Assembly: GCA_944321825.1 (NCBI GenBank) | Contig: CALUMU010000002.1 | Span: 62,001-126,000 of the forward strand | Direction of reading: 5' to 3' | DNA: 64,000 nucleotides | Source of the DNA: Candidatus Amulumruptor caecigallinarius | GTDB taxonomy: Bacteria; Bacteroidota; Bacteroidia; Bacteroidales; Muribaculaceae | Notes under the pieces: generated by a model | What the model was told of the DNA's origin: nothing | Seen by the model: the letters and a program-made list of their open reading frames with translations, nothing else | Database searches by the model: none | Shown: positions 1 through 8,809 of the stretch, piece by piece | Numbering within the stretch: position 1 is the stretch's first letter | How the letters are laid out: each line of letters begins with the position of its first letter | Translations under genes and position numbers: made by a program

Positions 1-224
1 CAGAGCTTCTGCAATTTCGTCTCATAGCCAGGAGTGTCCTCAGCACTGAGCCCCCTGAACAATGCGCACTCTCCGATGCCCACCCTGCCAGACGCAGAGT
101 CGGTAAGACGTATGAAATACGTCTCTTTAGCGACCATGGCCTGCCGGGAAGTAACAGCCTTAAACCTGAAGTCAAGGACATACCGGCAGTACTCGGCACG
201 GATGCTGTCTGCAAGCCTCATCAT
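1..224 (-). CDS. menC: o-succinylbenzoate synthase MenC, N-terminal part
   Basis: The minus strand reads from an ATG at 224 to the window edge, about 74 codons, starting [15 protein letters not shown] and running through [16 protein letters not shown] and [16 protein letters not shown]. That pattern (a TSR..M..K stretch, then GECA.F.GLS.ED) is the capping-domain start of Bacteroidota MenC, an enolase-superfamily enzyme that dehydrates SHCHC to o-succinylbenzoate in menaquinone synthesis. The start overlaps the menB stop by four bases (ATGA), which fits translational coupling. The catalytic barrel with its lysines and metal ligands lies outside the window, so activity cannot be judged. Identity rests on the N-terminal pattern and on position after menD and menB. 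Confidence 0.85.
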   Translation of the reverse strand, partial: MMRLADSIRAEYCRYVLDFRFKAVTSRQAMVAKETYFIRLTDSASGRVGIGECALFRGLSAEDTPGYETKLQKL

Positions 225-1039
225 CCGGGGAATTTTGGAAACCGGTCAAAATCAGGGTCACGCTTTTCAAGGAACGCATTCTTGCCTTCCTGAGCCTCTT
301 CCATCAGATAGTACATCAGTGTGGCATCACCGGCAAATTCCATCATACCACGCTGACCGTCAAGCTCGGCATTCAACGCCCTCTTAATCATGCGTATAGC
401 CATAGGACTCCGCTTGAGTATCGTCTCGCACCACTCGACAGTTTCATCTTCAAGACGCTCCAGAGGGACTACCTTATTGACCATACCCATCTCCTCGGCT
501 TCTTTTGCCGTGTACTGACGACACAAGAACCATATTTCACGCGCTTTCTTCTGTCCGACACACCGAGCCAGATAGCTTGACCCGAAACCTGCATCAAAGC
601 TGCCGACTTTGGGACCTGTCTGTCCGAACCGTGCATTCTCTGACGCAATGGTCAAGTCGCAGACCACATGCAATACATGACCGCCACCTATGGCATAACC
701 GTTGACCATAGCGATAACCGGCTTGGGGATGCTGCGTATGGCCTTGTGCAGGTCGAGTACATTGAGCCGTGGAGTGCCGTTTTCGTCGATATAACCGCCG
801 ATGCCTTTCACTTTCTGGTCACCGCCCGAACAAAAAGCCTTGTCGCCTATCCCGGTCAGGATTACTACCCCGATTTCAGGGCTTTCGCGGCAGTAGGCCA
901 TAGCATCAAGCATCTCCCGGTTGGTCTGCGGACGGAATGCGTTATAGACCTCCGGGCGGTTAATGGTTATCTTGGCAATCTTTCCATGCTTCTGAAAGAG
1001 GATATCAGTATATTCTCTTATTGTGATCCATTCTCTCAT
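221..1039 (-). CDS. menB: 1,4-dihydroxy-2-naphthoyl-CoA synthase MenB
   Basis: MenB closes the second ring of menaquinone by converting o-succinylbenzoyl-CoA to 1,4-dihydroxy-2-naphthoyl-CoA in the cytoplasm. The 272-residue protein is a full-length crotonase-fold enzyme. Visible family features are the REW.TIREY.DI start, [13 protein letters not shown], the oxyanion segments CSGGDQ and [11 protein letters not shown], the [12 protein letters not shown] loop and the C-terminal [12 protein letters not shown]. It sits 19 bases after menD and overlaps menC by four bases, so the three are surely one transcript. No truncation or missing residue was seen. The start at 1039 keeps the conserved N-terminus. 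Confidence 0.96.
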   Translation of the reverse strand: MREWITIREYTDILFQKHGKIAKITINRPEVYNAFRPQTNREMLDAMAYCRESPEIGVVILTGIGDKAFCSGGDQKVKGIGGYIDENGTPRLNVLDLHKAIRSIPKPVIAMVNGYAIGGGHVLHVVCDLTIASENARFGQTGPKVGSFDAGFGSSYLARCVGQKKAREIWFLCRQYTAKEAEEMGMVNKVVPLERLEDETVEWCETILKRSPMAIRMIKRALNAELDGQRGMMEFAGDATLMYYLMEEAQEGKNAFLEKRDPDFDRFPKFPG

Positions 1040-1058
1040 GACTTAGAGTATATTTTGA

Positions 1059-2783
1059 TTAACGATTATTTGATTCAGCAATATATTTGAAATAACCTTT
1101 CCAGACGGCTGCATCTGTCAGTCCGTCAGTCTTTATGACAAGCATAACCGGCCTTTCGCGTTCTGACACAAATGCAGTCATAGCACTGTCAAGACTTGCT
1201 TCGTCATGGGCTTCGAGACATTCCCACCCCCACGCACGTGCCAACGATGCGAAAGGTGTATCTAAGCAAAGTTCCTGGCAGCTATAAAGTTCGGGAAGCG
1301 GCTCGGCCGGAGATATACATCGGAAAATATTACCTCCGCCGTTTTCAAGAACGATGACGCGCATACGGTTTGTCACCTGTTTCACGCCGAGAGCCGTCAA
1401 ATCATATGCAAGGCTCATATCTCCAGTAATCAGCAGAGTGACACCGTGGCGGTATGCAAGCTGGGCACCCACTGCCGTAGATGTACTCCCGTCGATGCCG
1501 CTGACACCACGGTTACAATCCCAGCGGTGTATGTGGGGAGCATCTACCTGCTGTGCCAGACGGATACTCATGCCGTTGCTCAACTGTACATTCCACCGGT
1601 CCGGGACACGTGCAAGCAGATCTGCGACAGCTTTCAGCGACGACCATCCGGCAGAAGCGAGATAGCGACATCGGCAGTCATGGATATTGTCAATTATGCC
1701 CGCCCATAAATCAGCATAATCCGACTCGGCACGATGAGGACAGATGGCACTTGCTATCTGAGGGAGGAACGCTTCAGGACTCATCTCTATGCGCAACGAC
1801 AGCGACTGGAATGTGTCGACAAAAGTATCTTCCGTACCGACATACCACATCTGCTTAGGTCGATGCGTCCTTAAATACTGCTTCAACCGCCCCGACACAA
1901 TGCTACCGCCCGTATATATTACCGTGTCGGGATGATACCGGCCAATATCTGTCAAACTTTTCACCATGCACAAGGCTGCATCGATCTGCGTCAAAACCCT
2001 ATCACAGTGTATATTGGCAATATTTTCGGCAAGCACAACCACATTGGGCATCGCCGACAGCTTCTTGACAGCCTTTGTAATCGTCTGAGACGGCTTCATG
2101 TAGCCCAGCACTATCATGACTTTATGCGGAGGTGCAATCCGCTGTCCTAACTCGCGGGCTAACCGAGTATCAAGCCGACCTGACGGCTTTACCGTCTCTA
2201 CTTTCGCAACATTTACATCCGACCCGTCTGACAGCCTGTTCAGCGGTGTATCAAACTGCATATTTATATGTACGGGGCCTCCGTTACTGTCACAACATGC
2301 CGTCAGAACTTCATTTATAACCCTGTTACACCACCAGCATTTTGCCTCGTCATGCTTGGAAAATTCAGGGATATCCACCGATTTCTTCACATATGGCGAC
2401 AAGCCATGCGGTTGTACCAAAGTCTGCGAATCCTTCTGTCCTATCCATTCCGACGGCCTGTCTGCTGTGATGACCAATAAGGGTATCTGACGGTAGTACG
2501 CCTCAGCAATGGCAGGGAGATAGTCAAGCATCGCGGTCCCTGACGTACACAGCAACGCCACTGCTTCATCAGCGACACCGGCATAGCCTAAAGCCATGAA
2601 CGCGGCGCACCGCTCATCCACGACCATCTCTACATCAATCTCCTGACAGCGGCTGAAAGCCACAAGCAATGGCGCGTTGCGCGAGCCTGGGGAGGCGAAG
2701 ACCTTACGGATGCCGTATCTGACCATAAGAGAGGTCAGCATCAGAGCGGCTGTCTTGTCAGTAGTCATCATGCCGTCTATCAT
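1059..2783 (-). CDS. menD: 2-succinyl-5-enolpyruvyl-6-hydroxy-3-cyclohexene-1-carboxylate synthase MenD
   Basis: MenD is the thiamine-diphosphate enzyme that joins isochorismate and 2-oxoglutarate, the first committed step of menaquinone synthesis. The 574 residues show the usual three-part plan: an N-terminal pyrimidine-binding domain with ASPGSRNAPLL and the catalytic Glu in VVDERCAAF, a middle domain, and a C-terminal diphosphate-binding domain with GDMSLAYDL followed by ENGGGNIFR. The first ATG directly follows the stop of the upstream M16-like gene (TAAATG); a second ATG four codons in (MMTTDKTAA) would also serve and may be the real start. A menF-type isochorismate synthase, often next to menD, is not here. 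Confidence 0.95.
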   Translation of the reverse strand: MIDGMMTTDKTAALMLTSLMVRYGIRKVFASPGSRNAPLLVAFSRCQEIDVEMVVDERCAAFMALGYAGVADEAVALLCTSGTAMLDYLPAIAEAYYRQIPLLVITADRPSEWIGQKDSQTLVQPHGLSPYVKKSVDIPEFSKHDEAKCWWCNRVINEVLTACCDSNGGPVHINMQFDTPLNRLSDGSDVNVAKVETVKPSGRLDTRLARELGQRIAPPHKVMIVLGYMKPSQTITKAVKKLSAMPNVVVLAENIANIHCDRVLTQIDAALCMVKSLTDIGRYHPDTVIYTGGSIVSGRLKQYLRTHRPKQMWYVGTEDTFVDTFQSLSLRIEMSPEAFLPQIASAICPHRAESDYADLWAGIIDNIHDCRCRYLASAGWSSLKAVADLLARVPDRWNVQLSNGMSIRLAQQVDAPHIHRWDCNRGVSGIDGSTSTAVGAQLAYRHGVTLLITGDMSLAYDLTALGVKQVTNRMRVIVLENGGGNIFRCISPAEPLPELYSCQELCLDTPFASLARAWGWECLEAHDEASLDSAMTAFVSERERPVMLVIKTDGLTDAAVWKGYFKYIAESNNR

Positions 2784-4088
2784 TTATTGTTTATGGCCGG
2801 CAACGACCGTCAACGAGATGTCAGATTGAAAGTATTTATGGGCCATCTCCCTCAACGACTCGACCGACAACATCTCCAATGCCCGGAGTTGCTGTGCGAA
2901 ATAGTCGGACGGTATGTCAGCGATATGGGCGCTTTCATAGAAATCCATAACGCTGAAAGGAGAATCAAGGATGCCTGAAAGCGATGTCATATAGAACCGT
3001 TTCAAACGCGCTATCTCATCTGCCGTGTAGTCGCCAGATTTCATCCGATTCAGTTCTTGACGTATTTCCGAGATGACGGCATCCACGTATCTGTCATCAC
3101 ACTGACATGCTATGTTTATGACTCCATAACCGTCAATGCCTACTAAAGATGACGTTATCCCGTAGGTCAAACCCTTTGCCTCACGGATATTTGCATTAAG
3201 TCGGCTCCCGAAATAGCCTCCGAGAGCACACACCGCAATCCTCAGCATCTCATAATCATCATGCTTGCGGGATATGGCCGGAATCGTCATCCTGACTGCT
3301 GCTTGGGTAGCACCTGTGACCTCAATATACTTCACTTCGGGTGTCCACACTCCTTGCGGAAGCCTGATATCCATGCTGCATGGAGCACCCTCGCTTATAC
3401 CGCCAAACGCTTTGACTACAGTATCGACAGCCCCTGTATCTATTCTGCCGGTGAGAAACAGTGTGATATTAGAGGCATGGCAACGCGAAGCATGGAACTT
3501 TCTCACTTCATCAGATGCGATGCGGCGGATATCGTCAGGCTGCTCGAGCCTCGCCATCGGATGTACCGGCCCTAAATATATACGGTCCGATTCCCTCATG
3601 GCGACAGAGGCCACTTTGCATAGCTCCGTCTCAAGCGCACGAGCCTTGTTCTCCCTGAAAATACTGAAAATATCATCTGACAGTTCGGGGTTCAATAACA
3701 TGTCGGTCACCCCGGGCAGCACCTCGGCAAATCTGTTGTTGAGCGAATATATATGAAGCGATGTATAGTGGCCGTGAGCCGATGTATCAATCCACGCGCC
3801 ATTACGCTCAAACAAATCGGCAAGCCCGCTGCCGGGATATGCCGACGAACCCTCTCTGATTAAAGCAGCCGCCAGCGAAGCCACAGTCTGGGAGGGACTT
3901 TCGGCAGCTCCCCCGGCTATAAATACGCCTAAACGGCATACCTCGGCATCCCCTCGGTCGAGCACATTGAGAGTAATGCCGTTAGGCAGGCGCATCTGCT
4001 GCAAAGGAGGCAGTTCTATCCCCGACAATTCACGTATCCCGGGAGCTTGCTTGCGCCATGGCTCGTTTATGATTTCAGTATAATCCAT
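2784..4088 (-). CDS. M16-like (insulinase family) protein lacking the HxxEH zinc motif
   Basis: The 434 residues follow the M16 plan: an RLPNGI start, a GVFIAGGAAESPSQ stretch, then a second half with GGYFGSRLNANIREAKGLTYGI, the substrate-binding signature of the family. At the place where an active M16 enzyme carries HxxEH, this protein reads LAAALIREGSSAY, with neither histidine nor the following glutamates. It therefore looks like the non-catalytic subunit of a two-subunit M16 peptidase, with no active partner visible in the window. No clear signal peptide is seen, so it is probably cytoplasmic. It abuts menD with no spacer and follows kdsB by 28 bases, so it is co-transcribed with menaquinone genes, but a role there is not known. 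Confidence 0.85.
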   Translation of the reverse strand: MDYTEIINEPWRKQAPGIRELSGIELPPLQQMRLPNGITLNVLDRGDAEVCRLGVFIAGGAAESPSQTVASLAAALIREGSSAYPGSGLADLFERNGAWIDTSAHGHYTSLHIYSLNNRFAEVLPGVTDMLLNPELSDDIFSIFRENKARALETELCKVASVAMRESDRIYLGPVHPMARLEQPDDIRRIASDEVRKFHASRCHASNITLFLTGRIDTGAVDTVVKAFGGISEGAPCSMDIRLPQGVWTPEVKYIEVTGATQAAVRMTIPAISRKHDDYEMLRIAVCALGGYFGSRLNANIREAKGLTYGITSSLVGIDGYGVINIACQCDDRYVDAVISEIRQELNRMKSGDYTADEIARLKRFYMTSLSGILDSPFSVMDFYESAHIADIPSDYFAQQLRALEMLSVESLREMAHKYFQSDISLTVVAGHKQ

Positions 4089-4116
4089 ATACTATCCGGT
4101 TTCTGCTTATTAGACA

Positions 4117-4881
4117 TTAACCATGCCTGTATGTTTCCTTGAGGTACGCCACAGCTCTGGCCAAATCATCAGGAGTATCTATGCCGATAGTCTCATAAGC
4201 GGTGATGCCCGTCTTGATGTTATAACCGGCCTGCAACCAACGTAGCTGCTCCAATGACTCTGCCAATTCCAAGGACGACTGCGGCAGACGCGTAATAGCG
4301 CGCAGAGCCTCCACTCTATAGGCATACATGCCTACATGTGTATAGTATTGATGCGATGCAGCCCATCGGTCACGCTCCACCCCCCTGAGATAAGGAATGA
4401 CCGACCTGCTGAAATATAAGGCATTCATCTCATCGTCAACCACTACCTTAGGGGTATTAGGATTCGACAAACGTTCGTAACTGCCGTCTTGCGGGAATTT
4501 TCTCACCAAGGTAGCTATCGTGACAGTATCGTCGGCATAACAATTTTTGAGTTCCTCTATCTGCTCAGGGTGTATGAAAGGCTCATCGCCCTGTATGTTG
4601 ATAATCACATCAGCATGACGCTCAAACCGCTCATAAGCTTCCAAACATCTGTCTGTGCCGCTACGGTGGGCAGCAGAGGTCATGACCGCATCGTAGCCGT
4701 ATTTCCGAACCACATCATATATACGGCCGTCATCAGTAGCCACTACCACCGTATCAAGGGCCTTCAAAGCCTGACGGACCACACGTATTATCATAGGCAG
4801 ACCGTCAATGTCGGCCAGCGGCTTGCCCGGAAACCGAGTAGATGCATATCGTGCCGGGATTATACCTATAAATTTCATCAT
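4117..4881 (-). CDS. kdsB: 3-deoxy-manno-octulosonate cytidylyltransferase KdsB
   Basis: KdsB activates Kdo as CMP-Kdo for addition to lipid A, an essential cytoplasmic step of lipopolysaccharide synthesis. The 254 residues carry the family start IIPARYASTRFPGKPL, the nucleotide-binding VVVATDD and the metal site INIQGDEPFI, then VGMYAYR and SLELAESLEQLRWL, all expected for KdsB. Length is normal. The start MMKFIGI has two adjacent ATGs; either is possible. It lies 10 bases after the flippase-like gene, consistent with an operon. Confidence 0.96.
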   Translation of the reverse strand: MMKFIGIIPARYASTRFPGKPLADIDGLPMIIRVVRQALKALDTVVVATDDGRIYDVVRKYGYDAVMTSAAHRSGTDRCLEAYERFERHADVIINIQGDEPFIHPEQIEELKNCYADDTVTIATLVRKFPQDGSYERLSNPNTPKVVVDDEMNALYFSRSVIPYLRGVERDRWAASHQYYTHVGMYAYRVEALRAITRLPQSSLELAESLEQLRWLQAGYNIKTGITAYETIGIDTPDDLARAVAYLKETYRHG

Positions 4882-4891
4882 GCAAAAATTT

Positions 4892-5965
4892 TTATTTCTT
4901 GTTGCTTCGTGATCTAAAGCCCTGACGCACCCATGCCGGGACTATGCAGGCACCTATCACCAGATATATATAGTAACTTATTATGCGCCAGAACAGGGCT
5001 ATGACCACAGCAAGCCCATAATCGTTGAGCAAGTCGCCGTAATACTCGGTAAACAGCCACTCGCTCACTCCGCTGCCTCCGGGTGTAGGGCTTATCGTGA
5101 GGACTATCCACACTACAAACTGCCGTCCGAAAACCACCAACTGCGAGGCGTAAGGGGCAAACGCCAGAAACAGCATATTGACCACAAGGTATCTCGACGA
5201 CCACGACAGACCTGTAGCGGCAAAAGCCTTTAGCCACCACGCCAACGACCTATGCCTGAGTTCTTTGCCTGTAGCCTCCATATTGTCGGTCAATCTTTCA
5301 GCCTTGTGCCGCCAACGCCGCAGCAACCGCAGACGGAATATGGAATTGATAACCTTCTTCATGACCGCAGGGCGTACTATCACCCCGAAGAACAGAAATG
5401 CCGTCCACAGCACTATGCCTGCATAGACGAGCCAAAACACGGTGCGCAAACCCGATGTAAACACATCGCTATTGAACCCGAACAGCACATCCGGCGAGAT
5501 TATCCACATCAGGATGGGACAGAAGACGACGAAAAACGACTCGTCAAGTATCAGAGTGGTCATCATCAAAGTGGTTGCACGCCCAAACGGGATGCCCTCA
5601 CGATGCAAGTATATCATCCCGAAAGTCGACCCTCCTACCGACGATGGAGTCACAGCAGAGGTAAACTCACACAACATGTTGACCCTTATGGCCTGCCGCC
5701 ATTTCAACCGGCGGTCAGTAATAGCCCGAAAACGCCAACTGAGCCCGAAATCACGGCCTAACATGCACAGCCAGGCAAGGGCTATACACCCTATGACATG
5801 ACCGTCAAAGACGATATTATCCCACACATCGGCACTGAACTCTCCATGAAAAAGCCATGCTACGACACCTAAACCTATCAATACAGGTATAAGTATCTTA
5901 TACGATAGATTGTGGGACAGAAATTTCTTTCCGTCGCTTACTGTCCTCGCTTCCGGCTCGTTCAT
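4892..5965 (-). CDS. flippase-like membrane protein (LPG_synthase_TM / UPF0104 family)
   Basis: A 357-residue integral membrane protein with roughly eight hydrophobic helices. The middle holds RDFGLSWRFRAI and FTSAVTPSSVGGSTFGMIYL, and the C-terminal part has SPTPGGSGVSEW; these PS.GG and PGGSG loops mark the family that includes the flippase half of MprF and many uncharacterised lipid transporters. A role in moving a lipid or lipid-linked sugar across the inner membrane is likely, but substrate cannot be read. It lies 15 bases after purU and 10 before kdsB; the kdsB link makes an envelope-lipid role plausible. Confidence 0.85.
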   Translation of the reverse strand: MNEPEARTVSDGKKFLSHNLSYKILIPVLIGLGVVAWLFHGEFSADVWDNIVFDGHVIGCIALAWLCMLGRDFGLSWRFRAITDRRLKWRQAIRVNMLCEFTSAVTPSSVGGSTFGMIYLHREGIPFGRATTLMMTTLILDESFFVVFCPILMWIISPDVLFGFNSDVFTSGLRTVFWLVYAGIVLWTAFLFFGVIVRPAVMKKVINSIFRLRLLRRWRHKAERLTDNMEATGKELRHRSLAWWLKAFAATGLSWSSRYLVVNMLFLAFAPYASQLVVFGRQFVVWIVLTISPTPGGSGVSEWLFTEYYGDLLNDYGLAVVIALFWRIISYYIYLVIGACIVPAWVRQGFRSRSNKK

Positions 5966-5980
5966 GGCAGCCTGACAGGG

Positions 5981-6862
5981 TCAACTGAATATTATGGTAC
6001 GGTTGTCGTATGTGAGTATTTTCCGCTGGATATGCTTCTCCACCGCACGCGACAGGACGATTTTTTCAAGGTCGCGACCTTTCTTCACCAAATCCTGGAT
6101 AGTGTCTTTGTGCGAAATACGCACCACCTCCTGCTCGATAATCGGACCCGCATCCAGCTCGGTCGTCACATAATGGCTCGTGGCTCCTATCAATTTCACG
6201 CCTCTCTCATAAGCCTGATGATACGGCTTGGCACCTACAAACGCGGGCAGGAACGAGTGGTGGATATTGATGATACGGTTAGGGTAACGGTTGATGAAAT
6301 TTTCCGACAGAATCTGCATATACCGGGCAAGCACGATGAAGTCCACCTCATACTTATCCAATATGTCAAACTCCCTCTGCTCCATTTCATCCTTGTTGTC
6401 ACGGGTGACAGGCACAACCTCAAACGGGATGCCGAACTGCTGCCCCGCCATGGCCAAGTCGGGATGATTGCTTATAATTACAGGGATTTCGACATCCCAC
6501 TCCCCTGCCACATAACGCGACAACATGTCATAAAGGCAGTGCGACATCTTGCTGACAAAAATCGCCATGCGCTGCACACGGCTCGAAAAGCTCAATTTAT
6601 ATGTCAGGCAGTAACGCTGGGCATAGAGGGTGTTGAAATAATCGTCGATCTTCTCGCTCGGAATCAGGAAACGGTCAAGCTCCCACTCCACTCTCATGTA
6701 GAATACCCCATTGACCCGGTCGACATACTGGTCAAGGTATATGATATTACCTTGGTTTTCAGTGATAAACTGCGTTATAACAGCTATGATTCCGGGCTGG
6801 TCCGGGCAGTGCATACGGAGTATGGCCGTCTTTTTGTGTTGTTGTTTCAACTTTGCTATCAT
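5981..6862 (-). CDS. purU: formyltetrahydrofolate deformylase PurU
   Basis: PurU hydrolyses 10-formyl-tetrahydrofolate to formate and tetrahydrofolate, balancing one-carbon pools. The 293 residues begin with an ACT domain (ILRMHCPDQPGIIAVITQF, about residues 12-90), then a formyltransferase-type catalytic domain with INIHHSFLPAF, GATSHYVT and ELDAGPII, which supply the Asn-His-Asp triad expected of this fold. Length is normal. It is the first gene of the minus-strand string that runs to menC, and it is preceded by a leader of up to about 150 bases with a TAAATTTG box at 7023-7030. Confidence 0.95.
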   Translation of the reverse strand: MIAKLKQQHKKTAILRMHCPDQPGIIAVITQFITENQGNIIYLDQYVDRVNGVFYMRVEWELDRFLIPSEKIDDYFNTLYAQRYCLTYKLSFSSRVQRMAIFVSKMSHCLYDMLSRYVAGEWDVEIPVIISNHPDLAMAGQQFGIPFEVVPVTRDNKDEMEQREFDILDKYEVDFIVLARYMQILSENFINRYPNRIINIHHSFLPAFVGAKPYHQAYERGVKLIGATSHYVTTELDAGPIIEQEVVRISHKDTIQDLVKKGRDLEKIVLSRAVEKHIQRKILTYDNRTIIFS

Positions 6863-7022
6863 TTAGGGTTATACACCATCGATACCCGCAAGCCTTTGCA
6901 GATTGCCGAATATCCAGAAATCCACCTATCGTTCACCTAACGAGCATCTAATCATACCGGTTAAAAGTGTCTGCCAACATCAATACCTCATTGACCGACA
7001 GAACTCCAAACCTACATAAATG

Positions 7023-7030
7023 CAAATTTA
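7023..7030 (-). promoter_or_regulatory. Bacteroidota -7 box (TAAATTTG) upstream of purU
   Basis: On the minus strand TAAATTTG matches the TAnnTTTG -7 consensus. No well-spaced -33 TTTG is seen; a TTGTTG run ends about 12 bases upstream of the box. Transcription from here would give a leader of about 150 bases before purU. It is the only such box in the 243-base gap between manA and purU. Confidence 0.45.
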
Positions 7031-7105
7031 CGATTTTTTCTCCAACAACCCTTCCACAAACGGGACTTATTCAAATAGTACGCCTATCTTAAAATGTATG
7101 CAGAA

Positions 7106-8107
7106 TCAGGATGACACCGCAGCACTAATCACTATGCCGCTGCCGTCGACCGTTACTTCCGTGATTTCGGCGGCAAGAAGGCAGGTAGAACCGAACGAAA
7201 GCTCAAAATGCACTCCGGGGTAATTGATCGACACTGCGCCCTCGATACAAGTCAGTATAGTAAAACTGTCGAGAGGGAAATCAAGGCGGCAACTGCCGTC
7301 GATACGATGCTTACGGACGGTAGCCCAATCTTTCATCAACAGTACCTGGTCGCTCGAATTGTGCCAATAGGGACTCGGTATGTAGCTATCATACTTGTCA
7401 AGCGACACCACCCGGCGTGCTTCCTCGGCATGGAGCTGTCGTTTGCGCCCGGATTTATCTTTGCGGTCATAGTCGTACACACGGTAGGTGATGCCGCTCG
7501 TCTGCTGTATCTCCATCAAGAAATTCCCGGCGCCTATGGCGTGGATGTTTCCTCCCGGCAGATAAAAAGTATCCCCTGAGCGTGAAGTACGTGTAGATAT
7601 ATAGTCGAGTATCGTCTTCGATTCTACCGCCTGCTCGTACTCCTCTGATGTCAACTGCTTCTTGAAGCCGGCATAAATCTTAGCTCCACCTTGGCTACGT
7701 ATGATGTGCCACAACTCGTTCTTTCCGCCAATCAGCCCCAACGACTTGGCCGATGCGTCGTCGGGATGCACCTGCACAGAGAGGTCACGTGCGGCATCTA
7801 TAAACTTCACCAATATAGGGAACCGTGTGCCGAAGCGGTCATATACCCTTTTGCCCATAAGCCGTGGACCAAGCTGCGCTATCAGCTCCGAGATAGTCAG
7901 CCCGTCATACTCGCCGCCAGCCACTACCGACTCGTCGCCTTCAAGCCCGGAAATCTCCCAGCACTCCCCTATCGTCCCACCTCCCGAATAAGTATCAAGA
8001 GACTTGAAATATTTCATAAAGGAACCTCCCCATATGACAGGCTTCAGTATGGGATGAAACTCGATCGGGGGCAACAGAGGTGTATTACGGTCAGGAATAT
8101 GGTCCAT
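7106..8107 (-). CDS. manA: mannose-6-phosphate isomerase, class I
   Basis: ManA interconverts mannose 6-phosphate and fructose 6-phosphate, feeding GDP-sugar synthesis for polysaccharides. The 333-residue protein is of the short Bacillus-like type. Zinc-site segments are visible: SVQVHPDD (Gln and His), GGKNELWHII (Glu) and LPGGNIHAIGAG (His). The LKPVIWGG and GECWEISG motifs near the start are also typical. It follows the NigD-like gene by 15 bases, so it is probably the last gene of a three-gene transcript. Confidence 0.93.
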   Translation of the reverse strand: MDHIPDRNTPLLPPIEFHPILKPVIWGGSFMKYFKSLDTYSGGGTIGECWEISGLEGDESVVAGGEYDGLTISELIAQLGPRLMGKRVYDRFGTRFPILVKFIDAARDLSVQVHPDDASAKSLGLIGGKNELWHIIRSQGGAKIYAGFKKQLTSEEYEQAVESKTILDYISTRTSRSGDTFYLPGGNIHAIGAGNFLMEIQQTSGITYRVYDYDRKDKSGRKRQLHAEEARRVVSLDKYDSYIPSPYWHNSSDQVLLMKDWATVRKHRIDGSCRLDFPLDSFTILTCIEGAVSINYPGVHFELSFGSTCLLAAEITEVTVDGSGIVISAAVSS

Positions 8108-8122
8108 CAGCAGATAAGGTCG

Positions 8123-8809
8123 TCATTTAGATATAGGAAATGTAATCACATCTTCCTTAAGATTCGTATTGTTGATATGAACCTCAACGGCACCAAGCGA
8201 AGGATGCTCCGACAAATAACCAGCCATATCGAAAGAAATGTAATATGTACGGTCAAAGGTTGCATCATCAGGAGCCTGGTGCACAAGGTACAAAACACCG
8301 TCATCCTCTTCTGAGGTTACAAGCGCAAGAAGCCTCGGAGAGTCGCTGACAGGCAGTTTGCAACGGATGTTCAGATAAGTTCCTGTACGCCATGCTGCCA
8401 TAAGGTACACACCGTACTTGTCCCAATCGGGAAACATGGAGATATCCTTTTCGCTGACACCCAGCGTGGTCACAGGTGCAAGTCTCAATGGTGTCACGAA
8501 ACCAGACTCAGAGTCATCGCCATTGACAGGGTAATAAGTCATAAGATACCTCTGCCCATAAGATACGTCGGTATCTATGTTTGCATCGGTATAGAGCCTC
8601 ACCGGCGGCGCATCATCAATACTTATGTAATCGAATACAGCCCCTCCGTCCTGACCGACATAAGTGACAAGGTTCGTGACCGAGGCATCACGGTACTGCG
8701 GATTGTCGTCCGTATCGTTGCACGATGTCACGAGCAATACTATCGCCAGACAGCCCACGGCGACAGTCCACGACAACAGCGACTTCCTATATGTCCGACT
8801 CCTTGCCAT
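8123..8809 (-). CDS. NigD-like lipoprotein
   Basis: A 228-residue exported lipoprotein: a basic start, a hydrophobic stretch (AVGCLAIVLLV) and a lipobox VTSC with Cys near residue 30, followed by an Asp/Asn-rich linker typical of surface-exposed Bacteroidota lipoproteins. The body has short beta-rich segments (RYLMTYYPV, GTYLNIRCKL, RTYYISFDM) in the order seen in NigD-like proteins, a Bacteroidales family with no known biochemical role. The start overlaps the end of the ABC ATPase gene by 23 bases. Assignment to NigD is by pattern and moderately sure. Confidence 0.7.
   Translation of the reverse strand: MARSRTYRKSLLSWTVAVGCLAIVLLVTSCNDTDDNPQYRDASVTNLVTYVGQDGGAVFDYISIDDAPPVRLYTDANIDTDVSYGQRYLMTYYPVNGDDSESGFVTPLRLAPVTTLGVSEKDISMFPDWDKYGVYLMAAWRTGTYLNIRCKLPVSDSPRLLALVTSEEDDGVLYLVHQAPDDATFDRTYYISFDMAGYLSEHPSLGAVEVHINNTNLKEDVITFPISK

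Noticed and set aside
5912-6940. Plus-strand open frame of 342 codons antisense to purU
   Set aside because: It mirrors purU, whose motifs are unambiguous; the translated product shows no domain and no signal, so it is a shadow frame.
6863-7105. Possible tetrahydrofolate riboswitch upstream of purU
   Set aside because: The leader lacks the conserved GGAGAGUAGAU-type core and pseudoknot; only a short stem is present.
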